Below are positions 12,973-24,195 of a stretch of DNA of 64,000 nucleotides, in pieces; positions within the stretch are counted from its first letter, which is position 1; each line of letters opens with the position of its first letter. A model generated the notes under the pieces. It worked only from the letters and a program-made list of their open reading frames with translations, searched no databases and had not been told where the DNA came from. Origin of the DNA: Ectocarpus siliculosus (lineage: Eukaryota; Sar; Phaeophyceae; Ectocarpales; Ectocarpaceae); contig FN649748.1 of NCBI GenBank assembly GCA_000310025.1, forward strand, positions 3,649,552 through 3,713,551. The letters run 5' to 3'. The position numbers and the translations under genes are program-made.

Positions 12973-13180
12973 AGATCGCGCGATTGCCGAAGACGAACGG
13001 CGAAAATCAGAGGTCAGGCAGAATCACCGCATTGATTCTCGGCGTAGGAGTCACGTCGCGGAACCCAAGACAAGTCGGTTATCAGCGAAGCAAGCGGAAT
13101 GCGTGTAGGAGACAAGCTGCCCCAGCGGTGCTATCTGTAGGCCAACCAACAATAAAGAAGCGAAAAGGGCGTGCGGGCGT

Positions 13181-13462
13181 ATGGAATGCGGATGGGTTAC
13201 ACACAGCCCTGGCACCGAGTGTAGCAAATGCCCAGGGAGTGTAGTTCACTCGGCCGATGAGAAGCTATGTTCGGCATGCCACAGGTCTCCGAATGACAGG
13301 GGTTTCACGTACCTCCGCGCGGACCGGTTAGGGCGAGCAGTAGCCTTCGTGGCCGCGTGGACACAAGGAGGGAAACCCCTGCCTCTAGCTCTTGTACGAC
13401 CCTCAAGACCCAGCCAGGACTCATCTCTCCCCGCTCTCTCGATGTCATTCAACCGGTCCTGA
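13181..13462 (+). pseudogene. Unidentified fragment with two CxxC pairs
   Basis: Frame 2 carries a short segment with CSKC and CSAC about 16 residues apart, preceded by another Cys, resembling a small zinc-binding ribbon (CxxC...CxxC). It follows charged coiled-coil-like frames ending near 13108 and precedes the open frame at 13730. The segment has no clear start. The best reading is one piece of a broken multi-frame coding region spanning about 12.5-14.55 kb. Function unknown. Confidence 0.25.
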
Positions 13463-13729
13463 TAGCAACGGCCGCACCACCAAACACTTCGCTCACTGGT
13501 GCACTCCCCTCCGCGACATGATCACCTGCGGCATCCATGGGATACCTTCTTACGCGGCTCTCGTCCGATTTCCGGTACACCCACAATTACCGCAAACAAA
13601 CGCGAAACTTTGCCCTCCTCTCTTCCTCGGCCAATAAATCTAGGAAGCAGTCTGGGCGTTGGCAGGTGCAGATGACAAACAGCCAGAGCACCCAGGAACA
13701 CTGCATGTGGATTGGGGGGCGAGGCGCCG

Positions 13730-14194
13730 ATGCCTCCAGACCCGTTGGGTACGGTGCGCGAGACGGTGGATGAGGTCCTCGGTCCAGGCGAGATCCTTTG
13801 CTGGCAGGACGTCGCCGATTGGCTAGCTGCTGAACGCGCGAAGGTTGGTATGGAGGATTTGCAAGGGACCTATACAAGAAAAATCGTCATGGATTTGTTT
13901 ACCAGCATAGCCGCGGTGCCCGCGGGCAATTCACGATTAGTTAGAGCAGATGGAACAAAGGGAGACGCACGGGAATTTGCCTCTTCCAAACTCCCTTCGG
14001 GACGAGCATCCAACCCGAAAGCGGATACGAAGGGGTCTCTCGAGTCGATCCTGGGGCTAGTCGAGAAGGACAAGGAGGACGCCGACGCTAGGATGTGCGC
14101 GTGCGGGCAGCTGGTAGAATTGTTCGAGCCGATGTGGAGAGTGAGCCTCGAGGAAGCAGCAGGAATAGCACGGAGTGGAACACAACGACGTTGA
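13730..14194 (+). CDS. Hypothetical 154-residue protein, possibly part of a broken gene
   Basis: The open frame from ATG 13730 has balanced, protein-like composition: a hydrophobic/acidic first half with a W-Q-D-V-A-D-W-L segment, a Ser/Lys-rich middle, and a helical C-terminal part containing a CACG pair. The strand and GC bias match the coding-like frames before and after it. Immediately after the stop another frame (about 14250-14560) encodes an acidic Ser/Glu-rich tail with SAESSSSGEESDW, suggesting the original product continued and has been interrupted. No family recognised. A retroelement ORF1/gag-like protein is one possibility but nothing proves it. Confidence 0.3.
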   Translation: MPPDPLGTVRETVDEVLGPGEILCWQDVADWLAAERAKVGMEDLQGTYTRKIVMDLFTSIAAVPAGNSRLVRADGTKGDAREFASSKLPSGRASNPKADTKGSLESILGLVEKDKEDADARMCACGQLVELFEPMWRVSLEEAAGIARSGTQRR

Positions 14195-14560
14195 GGTGGG
14201 GACCCCGAGTCACCTGCGAGTAACGGCTTCTCCTCGAGCGAGGCCGCGTAATCGAAGAACGCAGAGCTAGAGGCGGACGAAAACGGCAACGGTGCGGTCG
14301 GTGCTATCGACGATTTGATGAAGTGGGATTCGGCCGAATCTAGCTCCAGCGGTGAGGAATCTGACTGGTTGAGCGAGAAGGGCGTCGACCCGGTGACGGA
14401 GACACAGATGATGGCGTTGCGGACATCGTTAACGACGCCTAGAACCGAGATCTGGCTACTTCTTCAGGCAAGGTGCATGCAGCATTCGTTGAGGGACTGG
14501 GTTGGGGTTGGGGTTCTCGTGACGGGCATTCTTGCAAGTCAGATCTCCTCATGGTAACGA

Positions 14561-17183
14561 AAGATCGATAAGCGGCGCTGCCTTTCTCTTGCTCTACCTC
14601 TAAGAGTGCGTGTGATCTGATTTATTCTAACCCATGTTTCCAATGCCATATTTTGCGCGTTGTTGGTGGTGGTTCAACAGGTCCGTGATTCACTTGCGTT
14701 CCGTTGGATGCTTCCGGAAATTTCGACGACCCGGGGTGGCAGATTATCAGTCGAAAGAGCAGAAGCCGTACGCTGAACTGCCGGCTAGAGTACGCGTTTT
14801 CGTCCGACCAATTTTCGTACCTAGGTGCTCAGGGAGACGGACGGGCGGAGGGGGCTTCTTTTTTTTAACCAAGCTGGGTGTCCGTGTTTGTTGGCATGGT
14901 GTTTTCTTCTTCGCGTTTTTTCGGCAAACTGCCTGGAACCTATCGGGACGAGGGCGTGTCGGGCCTGCGTCGTTTGTTCTGACGGTAAACATGTTCTTTG
15001 TTGTATCATTCTGTTCGGGTATGATGTTTTTTTGACGAACTTGGTATCATCTTGGTGTTGGCACATTACAAAGTGGGTTGGCAGAGGTGCTCACACCTCG
15101 AGGGAGCTTGTTTCTTATATTGAACGCTGTGATTTCTAGAGCCAAGTGGAAGATCAACTGCGGAGGCGACTGCTGCCCGCTCTCTTGTTTGCTCGTGTTA
15201 TTGTCGCAGAGGGAGGGTCGAAGTGTTTTCGAGCTCATGCTCCCAACGTTGCTTGCTCAAGCTCTACTTCTGGGGCAGCTAATCTGAGCAAATATACTTG
15301 TGCGGCAAGAAGGGCAGTCCTTGGAGTTACATAGTTTGGGAACTCGGGGCCTATGGGGTTGCGTGAGTGCTCGTTTGTAAGTTTTCCCTCGCGTTTTCGA
15401 TCCACCGAACGCTCTTTAACAAGCAGTGCGTATTCATACTCAGAGAAAAAACACTAAAAGGTGTAGTCTAGATAATAGGCCGGCCGTTGCCTGCGTGCGA
15501 CATCAGATAGCACGACGTTATTAGTGACCAAACTCACTGTTAGTGTAGCTGCCGTAGAACTGTCGCTACTCCACCTTGTAGTTTTTTTCTTCGGGAATCA
15601 GGAGAGTTTGCTGCTGGGTGGGTGAGGGTCCCGGGTCAACAGGCACAAGCGTATGCGGTGCAACAACAGCAGCAGGAGAGGTGGGCACCCCAACAGCAAT
15701 TTCAGTTTAATCCTAGCTGACGCCATTGAAGAGTACTCCACCTGCAGTTCGGCGCAATTCCAAGTGCTGTACAACCACAAGATCAGCAGCTAGCATGATC
15801 AATACTCGGTGTAGCTGGCACCGTAGCAGGGCATAAGCACGGTGCCTGTATGCGAACGCAAGTTTTCAAGTTCATCCTTGCCTACCTCTCGACACTCTGC
15901 ACTAATCAAGTTGAATTCTTGGGCAACATACTCTCTGGCGCTCAGTTAATCTTCCCTCAAATTTTCGCGTCGATTGGTTACGTGGTGGGCGCGTTCTCGT
16001 GCTTAGTCCCTTTGGCGCGTGCACAGCATTGTGGTTGCGGCGCGTAGATACGAGTGGCACCTTTTTTTGGGGTAGGGGCTGCAGGTTGCGCCGCCAAGTT
16101 TGAGCCTACAGCGTACAGAATTTTTCAAATCTTGGTTCCTAGATGGCTGTTGGAAGAATTAAGGAATAATAAATACACACACAGAAAGACTACCCATTCG
16201 AGATATACCCACAGTCGAACATTGGAATAATCTACTGCTGCGAGCCTTTAGGCTTCGGTGGATGTACGCCTGTCGAGCTGCTCTTCTGTGTAAACCGATA
16301 GTTTTTTTCCTCCGCTTTTTTTTTTTTTCAGCCGTGCAGCACTGACACAGGCATCACACAGCCAGAATGTGCAGCAGAATGTCACACAGCGCACCACCTC
16401 ACACAAGCATGGTAGGCCAAGGCTGCCCACGCGTATTTCACGCAGCGGAGCATAGTGACGAGTACGGTGCGGAAAACAGGCAATTGACTGCTTTATCCCA
16501 AAGGTGTCCCCATTTTGGGCTTGCAGGGCTTGCAGACTGCTGTAGGCGTTACATGACACTTTTGGACGTCTGCACAAGACTGCGACTCACCAACGAAGAG
16601 GAAGATGAGGGTATGATGGTGGGAGGGATCCCGGCTGCTCGTCCTCGACCTGCCGGAGATCACGACGCTTACAGCAAGCGGCAAGGCTCGTTGGTTGGGG
16701 GTGTGACGTGTGGGGGCTGCTCGTACGCTCGTGGAACCACGGATGCCGCACCAATCAAGTGGGACACCAAATGCCCCCTTTCGCGGTGCAACTACTGTAT
16801 GTTGTCCGGGTTGCTGTAGTTGCTCTGGCAGAGTTCCTTCTCGCCTGGGCTACGGGGAAGGGGCAGGGGACAGAGGGCAGTGCCCTGGAGCTGGAGAGCG
16901 GGAAGACCTAGAGCGTGAGTATGAGACACGCCTTCTCCCATTTCTTGGGTGCTATTTCTTGCGTACGCTGGGGAAAGATTTTTTACTGGTGGTGCACGTT
17001 CCGTCGGTATTGGACAGAGAAAACAGAGGGGGAAATGTCCAATACCGACAGCAACACTCTTTGACGTGTGAGAGACCTCACAGCTGCCACAGACACAGCC
17101 GCTACAGAACAGTCACCACGCCAGCAATGAAGAGTGTTAGCAGCTGGTTGCTGCTGCCGCAACAACAGCGACCCAGAGCAGAG

Positions 17184-17235
<52 letters not shown>

Positions 17236-19117
17236 TACGCCGCCCACCAGAGAGCCTCGAAGCTGACAGCTGATGGCAGAGAGAGAGAGGGTGCGCCCCT
17301 CGGCTAAACAGAGAGTCTGGCAGCCGAACGAACCCTTTCAGACCAATACACACGCTTTCCCAAGCAGGTCTTTGTTCCTTGCCCTGCTGCTTATTTAGTT
17401 ACGACGGAGCGCTGGCTTGGTCTGCTGAGTTTTAGAAGCGAGATCGACTAGTTGTGGCCGTTGGAGATGGATCTTCTCATCCTCTGCATGATCTGTCGAG
17501 GCAGCGCCCGCCATTTTCCTGTGCTCTGCTCGCGACGGCTACTACTCCCATGCAGTGCGGGCTGCGGGCTCTCTGCATGCTATCCGAATACTGGTGTTCG
17601 CGCGGTTCTGTTGGATAGAGAGAAAGCCACACCGTGCATGCATGTATGTGTGTGTGTATGATAGACTATAGTCTGGTATACCTTTTATTCTTTTTTTTTC
17701 ATGCACCACCAGTAAAAAATCGCCCCCTCTTTTTTCTGAACTTTTTGTTGAAACGGTTTCGTTTTCGATGCAGAAACTATCCTCACGTCGTCATTGTTTA
17801 TCCGCATGAAGAGCTTCCGACGACGGATATATGTGTAACGATCATTCTTTTTGCCTGCGGCGGATCGATGCTGTAGATCACTACCGTACCCAACAATCGG
17901 ACTGAGTCTACGCGGGTCCGGTCGCGTTGAAGACCTAAAGCAAGCTGCAGGCTATCCCAAACTCCCAAACCTATACAGCTCAGTTGCGAACTTCGACCAA
18001 GCACCAAACTACTCTGCACGAATCTCTCCGCGTCCTCATTTCGCGAGCAAGGAACGGGAGACAAGACCAGCCAAAGCAGAGGGCTAAGGAAGGTGCAAGG
18101 CCAGTATACGTGTAAGGGTATGAACGGGTCTTCCTCAACGCGTCCTCGAGGTATAGACATCAGACCACATACACAAGTGTCATCAGCCGTACTTCGTACT
18201 GTAGTCCATGGCTTTTCCTTCTGTAGTGACGACCGTCCAAGAAACGACAAGTAGATAACATCACGGCGACAACTACTGTAGAGCGGTGTAGTATGCCTTT
18301 TCGTGCTGTGTCTTGTTCGTGGCTTCGCCAGGGACGGTGCGAAGCAAGCCCCGCCTGCACGCACTGGAGCAACCCTTTTTCGCTGCGTGGAATCTCTCTC
18401 CCTCGCTCCCTCTTTTTCTCTCTCCTCCTCCTCTGGCTGTCTCGATAGTCTCCCCTCCCGCGAACGCACCTGTTCGTCGTGCTGCTACGGCTCCTCGTAG
18501 TGGTAGGAAGAAAAGTGTCGCTACAGAATAAATTGAAGTATATTTAGTCTATGTTTCCAAATATCTACATATATCTAGTTGTTAAATATCTCCCCGAGGG
18601 GGTCAAACAGAACGTCGACGGTCACTCTTGTACAGACATGCATTGAACTCTTATCGTAGGCGATCCACATACTCACAGGGCCGACATGGTTGTCCAAAGC
18701 ACGTGGTGCTTTGGTTCTGTAGTCTGAATAGGTCTTTTCCTACTACGCATACGTATTCTGCAGGTCCGGACTGCTTGACTGTAGATCTCATCATTTGAGA
18801 CTACGGCTGTTTATGTGTAGACGATGCAACCGGAGGTTCCGTTTCGGCGATAAATCACTGTCACAAACCGTGACGTTGTGTTCTCGAGCGCTCGTGGCGT
18901 GCTGCTTGATGCCCCTGTGCTGAGAAGTCCTACAACGGACAGTAGTATAAGTTCTACCCGTTGGCCATGTGATTTTGTGTGCACATCGTCGAAGTTTTGC
19001 ATGTGTGAGGGTTCGTTGAGCATACTACAGAACAGTAGTCTACCGTCAGAGAGAGCATGACAAAAGCCTCGGGTACGCGACCGGGGTTAGTCTACTGGTA
19101 GGTTTTAGCCAACCCAT
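14561..19117. other. Intergenic stretch with a GA microsatellite, no gene recognised
   Basis: About 4.5 kb with no supported coding sequence. Frames up to 223 codons exist (for example minus strand 17798-18469) but are low-complexity Arg/Ser/Leu-rich translations with no motif. A (GA)n tract is listed separately. The stretch ends at the target site of the copia element at 19123. Confidence 0.45.
17180..17234. repeat. (GA)n microsatellite
   Basis: About 25 nearly uninterrupted GA dinucleotides, with shorter GA runs just downstream (17277-17291). Confidence 0.95.
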
Positions 19118-19122
19118 GGATC

Positions 19123-19475
19123 TATTAGATATATTGGGAGTACTCGTAGCATAGTATGACGGTTGAGATGTCCGGTACGTACGTACGAAAGTAACAGTGA
19201 TGAGATGCGGAGGGACAGGAACTTTCTACATATATTCCTTGGTTGCGAGAGGTATTTGGTGGAGATTCAGAGAGATTCGTTGAGTGACAAAGAGTGAAGG
19301 CGTGCCCAGATACCGTGAAGGTTTGACGAGCACTGGCACGCCCCCGATGAATACAATACTTTCCAATACTTTTGCTTTACGTTTTCAACACGTTTCCTAC
19401 CCATCCACGCTCCGCCATGAGCCACCCGCTTTGAGCTCCAACCACAAAGAACCGAGCCACCCGAATTATCGATCA
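19123..19475 (+). repeat. 5' LTR of copia element 1 (353 bp)
   Basis: Starts TATTAGATAT directly after target copy GGATC (19118-19122) and ends AATTATCGATCA. Same length as and apparently identical to 26140-26492. The termini (TA...CA) depart from the usual TG...CA at the first dinucleotide. Confidence 0.95.
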
Positions 19476-19562
19476 CGCTAGCGTATGACACGTCGTCTAC
19501 GAGATTCGCGGTCGAGCTTGGTTTAGGAGCATCGCCTTGCGGCGATCGACAGCAGGGTCAAG

Positions 19563-20961
19563 ATGGCCTCCAGGCGCGAAGATGAATCCCGCCCAGCAGC
19601 GGAAGCCCGCCAAGCAGCGGAGGACGCCAGGATCGAAGAACTGGTCAACGAGCGAGTAGCAGCTCGGATGGAGCAGCTGATGGAGGAGAAACTGGCCAAG
19701 AAGATGGCCGAGATGGAGGTGCGGCATCGAGCCGAGCAGCAGCGGGGAGGAAATGAGGAACAAGAGGCAGCACACCAGCAAGATCCTGGGCGCCCAACAC
19801 CCAACCCCTCCGCAGACGAGCTGGCCGACGCGATTGCGACTGCCATGGCCGGTCGCCTCCAAACCTCAGGGGATATCGGTGCAGTGTCTCACCCCGCTAC
19901 CCTCCGTATGACTGAGAGTAGACGAATAGAGCCTTGGGATGGTGTGTTCAAGTCGGGGGACAGTAGGCAGCAGAAGCTTTTGATTTTTCGATCGAGCATG
20001 GTAGCACGCTTTGCGCAGGAGGATGTTCACGAAGTAGTGATGAGCAACCAAGACATCCCAGTAGGGAGGCAGGGGATCAGTATGACTGACCTGAAGACTG
20101 AGTATGGCGAACAAAAGGTAGCAAAGGCTATAGTGGCATGGAATGTGCTGATAACGTCAATCTCGTACATGCCGATTCTGTCGGAAATCGTGTCGGACGG
20201 GAGCCCGAGTGGAGGATGGAGGATTTTCCTCAAGTATTACGAACCCCAAGCGAAAGCCGAGAAAAAGAGACTCTTGAAGGAGTACCATAGCTTCGCGATG
20301 CATGAGAGTGAAAACCCACAAGAATACTTCGGAAGGTTCTCTATTTTGCGGAGTAGGCTAGCGTCGCACGGGACAGTGTATCCCGACAACGAAGCCAACG
20401 ACCACTTGGTGTCCGCCCTGTCATCCGACTACAAATTAGAGAAGAAACTGTTGGACCGCACCCCTGATTTGACTTTTGAGCAGATAGAGGATTCCGTGAA
20501 GGAGGCCCACACGGACCTGGTGCGCGCACGTGAGGAGGAACAAAAGAGTGGCGTGGGGCACGCCTTCGTCGCTTCCGGTGCGCCCCGGGGCGACGGACGT
20601 GTCCAAAATGGGTCGAGTGGGAACGGCGGCGGACAGGACGGCAAAGGCGACGGTCGGAGCAGGAGCGACGAGACCAGAGGAGACAGGCGCTGTCATTTTC
20701 ATCCGTATGGAACCCACACCAACGCGGAGTGCTATCAACAGCAGCGGAAGAAAGAGCGAAGACAGCAGCAGTCATCGCAACAGCAGCATCAGCAGCGGCA
20801 GCAGCAGTCATCGCAACAACAGCAACAGCCGCCGCAGCAGCAACAACAACAGCCGCAGCAGCCTCAGCAACAGCCGCAGCAGCCTCAGCAACAGCAGTAC
20901 TACCATCCTCGTCCTCAACAGCAGCAGCGACAGCAACAAGGCGGCCGCGGTGGGGGGGGGC
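19563..20961 (+). CDS. gag: copia element 1 Gag
   Basis: Begins at ATG 19563, 87 bp after the LTR. Residues about 20-65 are a charged, Glu/Lys/Met-rich coiled-coil-like segment. About 120-330 form a UBN2-type copia Gag core, with an F-x-K-Y-Y-E-P-Q block and an EYHSFAMHESENPQEYFGRF block typical of the family. About residue 377 a zinc knuckle with spacing C-x2-H-x4-H-x4-C (CHFHPYGTHTNAEC) is seen, a His variant of the CCHC knuckle. A poly-Gln tract of about 80 residues follows. The frame stays open to 21131, but coding character passes to another frame at a run of eight Gs near 20951-20961, so Gag and protease are separated by a +1-type shift (programmed or mutational). Confidence 0.85.
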
Positions 20962-22656
20962 TGGGGTGGTGGACCCCAGCACGGACCCCACGGCGGACGC
21001 GGAGCGCAGCAAAGGTATGGAAACTCAGCCCCCCCTCGCCCGCAGCAGCAGCAATGGCGACCCTCGCACGGGCATGCAAACGTGATGCACCACGAACACG
21101 GTGCACCGCCCTACGGGGGGCCCGCAAATAGTAGCGAGTATGGGGGTTGGGAGCAGCCGCAGCCACAGTACCAGCAGCCTCCGCCTGACTACACCCAGCA
21201 GCAGCAGCCGTACTACCCGCCACCGACGCCTTACTACGAGCAGCAACAGCCGCCGACACAGCCTCCGCCTCCGCCGACGTTCCAGCAGCAGCAGCACTCG
21301 ACTCATGCCCCGCCCCACTCCTCTCCTCCCGGAGCAGCAGCACCGGCCCCGGGCTCCCTTCACTTCATGATGGCACGTTTCGTGTCTGCAGGCGAGATCG
21401 TTCCGAGTGGTGTTGTAGCGAGTACCGAGCGTGAGAGTGGTAGTGGATTTGCCTTGGCTGCACGAAACCCGAATTCGCATTTTGGCAGAGAGCAATTTTG
21501 GGCCGACAGCGGCGCGACCAACACGTTTGTTAGCAGCAGCCATCAAATGTTCGACTTGAGGCCAGTGCCGCCCGGTAAGGAGTACATCCAAGTAGGTAAC
21601 GGTGCTTATTTGCGCGTGCAGTGTGTGGGGAAGGTCAACATGGCCTTTCACATGCAAGACCAGTCAGGAGAGCATGATTTTTGCGTGCAGATGTCGGACG
21701 TGTACGTTGTGCCTGGAATCACCTTCAATCTTTTTTCGTTGCACCACACGCAGCGTAGGCAGCGTATCGTTCTAGACGAGACCGGCGTCCACCTATTCGA
21801 TGGTAGGCTTTCCTTTGCATACTCTGACGTAGGATGCTCGCTCTGGGCTACTCGATTGCCCCAGGATTATACTGGTAGCGCTGTGACCTACAGCCCCGAT
21901 GCCCCCCCCCGTGTTTCTGCCCAAGCGTCCCCGCCTGGCGTTGGCACAGGCCTTGTTGCGGCAAACCCCCCTTTCCAACAGAGTGCAGGAGCGGGCGCGA
22001 CTTCGAGTGCGAGTGCGAGTACCGGCTTCCAGTCCGTCGCTGCGGTCGGCGTTGTACCTGCGAGTTCTGGCTTCCAGTCCGTCGCAACGGCCGGCGTTGT
22101 ACCTTCGACTCCTGGTGTCCAGCCCACCGGCTCCGACGGTGTAGTACCTTCGACTCCCAGCGTCCCCTCCACCACTTCCGGTGTAGTGCTGCCGATTTGT
22201 GCTTTTCCGTCTGTCGAAGTAGACCCAATCCCCACGACGATCCCTGATTTTCAGCCTGTGATTACTGCTGCCGTAAAATCGTCTTCCATTGTGCCTCCCC
22301 CTGCCGTAGAGCTGACAGACTATCGCGAGATCGAGATCAACCCCCTTGTCTCTCAGGACGAATTACCGATCATGGACATGAGCATGTTCCTAGATGTTGG
22401 GTTGATGGATGGCAAAGACACGGTCCCCCCGGGTGATTTTTTTCCGGATGCGCATGAATTCTCTGCGTCTGCGGAGCCCCCTCCCTTGGCTTTCACTGTG
22501 CAGCATGATGATTTGGAGGTGTTGAGAGGTTTTCTTTCCGAGTGCAATGAGCAGCAGGCCGTAGCCCCTCCGTCTCTTTCCCACGCGTTGGCGATTATCG
22601 CCCCCCGGTGCTTCCCCCTTTTCGGTAGGAAAATCCACGCCCACCATCGATATTAA
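20962..22656 (+). CDS. copia element 1 protease and linker (pol N-terminal part)
   Basis: The frame after the G-run reads Gly/Gln/Pro-rich linker and then the aspartic protease, with the catalytic DSGATNTF at about 21507-21530, preceded by Phe-Trp-Ala as in other copia proteases. A hydrophobic flap-type region and a V-P-G-I-T-F-N-L-F-S-L block follow, the usual end of the protease region. After it comes a roughly 250-residue Pro/Ser/Val-rich linker containing tandem V-V-P-S-T-P-type repeats (about 22030-22170). The frame stops at 22656. The integrase is in another frame, with the shift near the C-runs at 22594-22620. The element is probably unable to make a full Pol from this copy. Confidence 0.8.
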   Translation, partial: WGGGPQHGPHGGRGAQQRYGNSAPPRPQQQQWRPSHGHANVMHHEHGAPPYGGPANSSEYGGWEQPQPQYQQPPPDYTQQQQPYYPPPTPYYEQQQPPTQPPPPPTFQQQQHSTHAPPHSSPPGAAAPAPGSLHFMMARFVSAGEIVPSGVVASTERESGSGFALAARNPNSHFGREQFWADSGATNTFVSSSHQMFDLRPVPPGKEYIQVGNGAYLRVQCVGKVNMAFHMQDQSGEHDFCVQMSDVYVVPGITFNLFSLHHTQRRQRIVLDETGVHLFDGRLSFAYSDVGCSLWATRLPQDYTGSAVTYSPDAPPRVSAQASPPGVGTGLVAANPPFQQSAGAGATSSASASTGFQSVAAVGVVPASSGFQSVATAGVVPSTPGVQPTGSDGVVPSTPSVPSTTSGVVLPICAFPSVEVDPIPTTIPDFQPVITAAVKSSSIVPPPAVELTDYREIEINPLVSQDELPIMDMSMFLDVGLMDGKDTVPPGDFFPDAHEFSASAEPPPLAFTVQHDDLEVLRGFLSECNEQQAVAPPSLSHALAIIAPRCFPLFGRKIHAHHRY

Positions 22657-23494
22657 TCTGTTCCACGCTTCCACCGGCCACGTGAACGAATTTTTGATGC
22701 GTGAGACTGCCAAGCAGCAGGGTGTTCGGCTGGTCGGGGAGCTGCAGCCATGTGTGGGCTGTGTGGAGGCGAAGGGCAGGAGGGCCCCGGTGCCGCGGCG
22801 TGGGACACGCGCTGCGGTGCCGTTCGGCAAGGTCCACATCGATCTCACGGGCCCGTTCACCGAGGCGATGGACGGCTCCCGGTACCTGATCATGTTCGTG
22901 GACAGCGCATCGCGGTGGCAACGGGCGTACGGGATGCGGGCGAAGAGCGACACCCTGAAGTACGTGAAGCGCTTCTTGGCCGACATGAACGGCATGGGCA
23001 CTCCGGGATGTTTCCGCATGGACAACGGCGGCGAGTTCACCGGCGCCGCTTTCATCGAGTTCTGCGACGCCGCCGGCATCCGGCGCGAGTACACCGCGCC
23101 GAACACCCCCAAACAAAACGCCGTCGCCGAGAGCGCCATCTGGCGTGCGATGAAGGGGGGCCACGCCGCGCGACGCCACATCCTCTCCATGGCCCACGTC
23201 GACCTCGCCTCCGTCCCCAACATCGGCGCCAACGGACAACGCCTGTGGCTCTCGTCGGCGCTCTGGGCATCCGGTTGTTTCAACCGCTCCGCGACGAAGG
23301 CCAATCAGGGCTGGATGTCGCCGTTCGAGGCCTTCTTCGGCCGGAAGCCGCCCCTCACCGTCGTCCCCTTTTTCCAGGAGGGTAGGATGCGCGTGAAGCG
23401 GGCCACCAAGGCGGACGTCCAATCCGCGAGGTGCTTCTACCTGCACGGCGCCAACAAACCACTCGACGTCTACCGCCGTCGTTCTTCGCGCTGA
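22607..23494 (+). CDS. copia element 1 integrase
   Basis: Frame 2 opens with the pre-integrase zinc-binding HHCC module: L-F-H-A-S-T-G-H, then about 30 residues to C-V-G-C. The catalytic core follows, with the D,D,E triad in VHIDLTGPF, FRMDNGGEF and KQNAVAESAI. The C-terminal part includes the G-W-M-S-P-F-E-A-F-F-G-R-K-P block conserved in copia integrases. The frame ends at 23494, where the continuing sequence (a V-V-L-R-A-D-T-G-R-L block) has moved to the next frame near 23470-23480. All catalytic residues are intact. The reading frame is separated from protease and RT by indels, many at homopolymers. Confidence 0.85.
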   Translation, partial: GASPFSVGKSTPTIDINLFHASTGHVNEFLMRETAKQQGVRLVGELQPCVGCVEAKGRRAPVPRRGTRAAVPFGKVHIDLTGPFTEAMDGSRYLIMFVDSASRWQRAYGMRAKSDTLKYVKRFLADMNGMGTPGCFRMDNGGEFTGAAFIEFCDAAGIRREYTAPNTPKQNAVAESAIWRAMKGGHAARRHILSMAHVDLASVPNIGANGQRLWLSSALWASGCFNRSATKANQGWMSPFEAFFGRKPPLTVVPFFQEGRMRVKRATKADVQSARCFYLHGANKPLDVYRRRSSR

Positions 23495-24195
23495 CACCGG
23501 TCGCCTCGCCCTCACCAACAACGTCGTGTGGGTCAACCGCCGGGCAGGAGCGCCGGCGCCGGTGCCGGCCATCGGGGGGGGTTCTTCGGTCACCGCGGCG
23601 CCCTCGCCGGCCGCCGCCGTACCTGCGGCCGATGCCGCACCGCCGCCGCCCCCGCGGACATGGACGTACTACCCCCCTGCACCAGCGACCACCGCAGCGC
23701 CGCCCCCTTCCCCGTCGATCTTCACAGGATCTTCAGCGCCGTCGCCGATCTCCGTCGCACCATCCTCAGCCCCGCCGTCGACCGCAGCCACTCCGCCCCG
23801 TTCGCCCCCGGGCCTACCGCCGCCGCCGCCGAAGCCCGCCAGCACCGCCGTCCCCGCTCCTCCGCACCCGCCGCTTTCGAAACGAGCCGTCAAGGAGTTG
23901 GGACGAGAGGACACGAGGGTTCACGGCCGCACACGCGGCGATGGAGTGCGGTTCATGGATGAGCAACAAAAACCGCCGTCGCCACCCAGTGGCGGCACCG
24001 CTCTCCACCACCGCCTTGAGCTGTTGGACATGATGGACAAGGACACCCTCATCTCGTCGCTCGCCACCCGGGAGGCCGTGGATCAAGGACGCCGCGACCT
24101 ACCGCCCCCGCCGCAGCCGGATCCGAGTCCTGGAGGCCGTGGAAGCGGGGGGGCTGTGGGAGCTGGGGGGCCCGTGGATTCGCGGGGGGGGGGGG
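23495..24195 (+). pseudogene. copia element 1 integrase-RT linker, frameshifted
   Basis: Frame 3 (about 23480-24180) reads the end of integrase and a long Pro/Ala-rich linker with prolines encoded by CCG/CCC runs. It stops being coding-like at a run of 13 Gs (about 24182-24194), after which the RT N-terminus is found in frame 1. The length difference needed is one base, as expected for slippage or a miscalled homopolymer. Confidence 0.6.

Noticed and set aside
17798..18469. 223-codon minus-strand open frame
   Set aside because: Low-complexity Arg/Ser/Glu-rich start and no recognisable motif; adjacent overlapping frames are equally open, so it looks like chance.
20530..20960. Ser/Asn-rich frame overlapping the Gag poly-Gln region
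   Set aside because: It is the CAG/CAA repeat read in another frame; Gag is supported by core and zinc-knuckle motifs.
22390..23593. Two long minus-strand open frames over copia element 1 integrase
   Set aside because: Antisense shadows of the GC-rich integrase, which has its catalytic triad on the plus strand.
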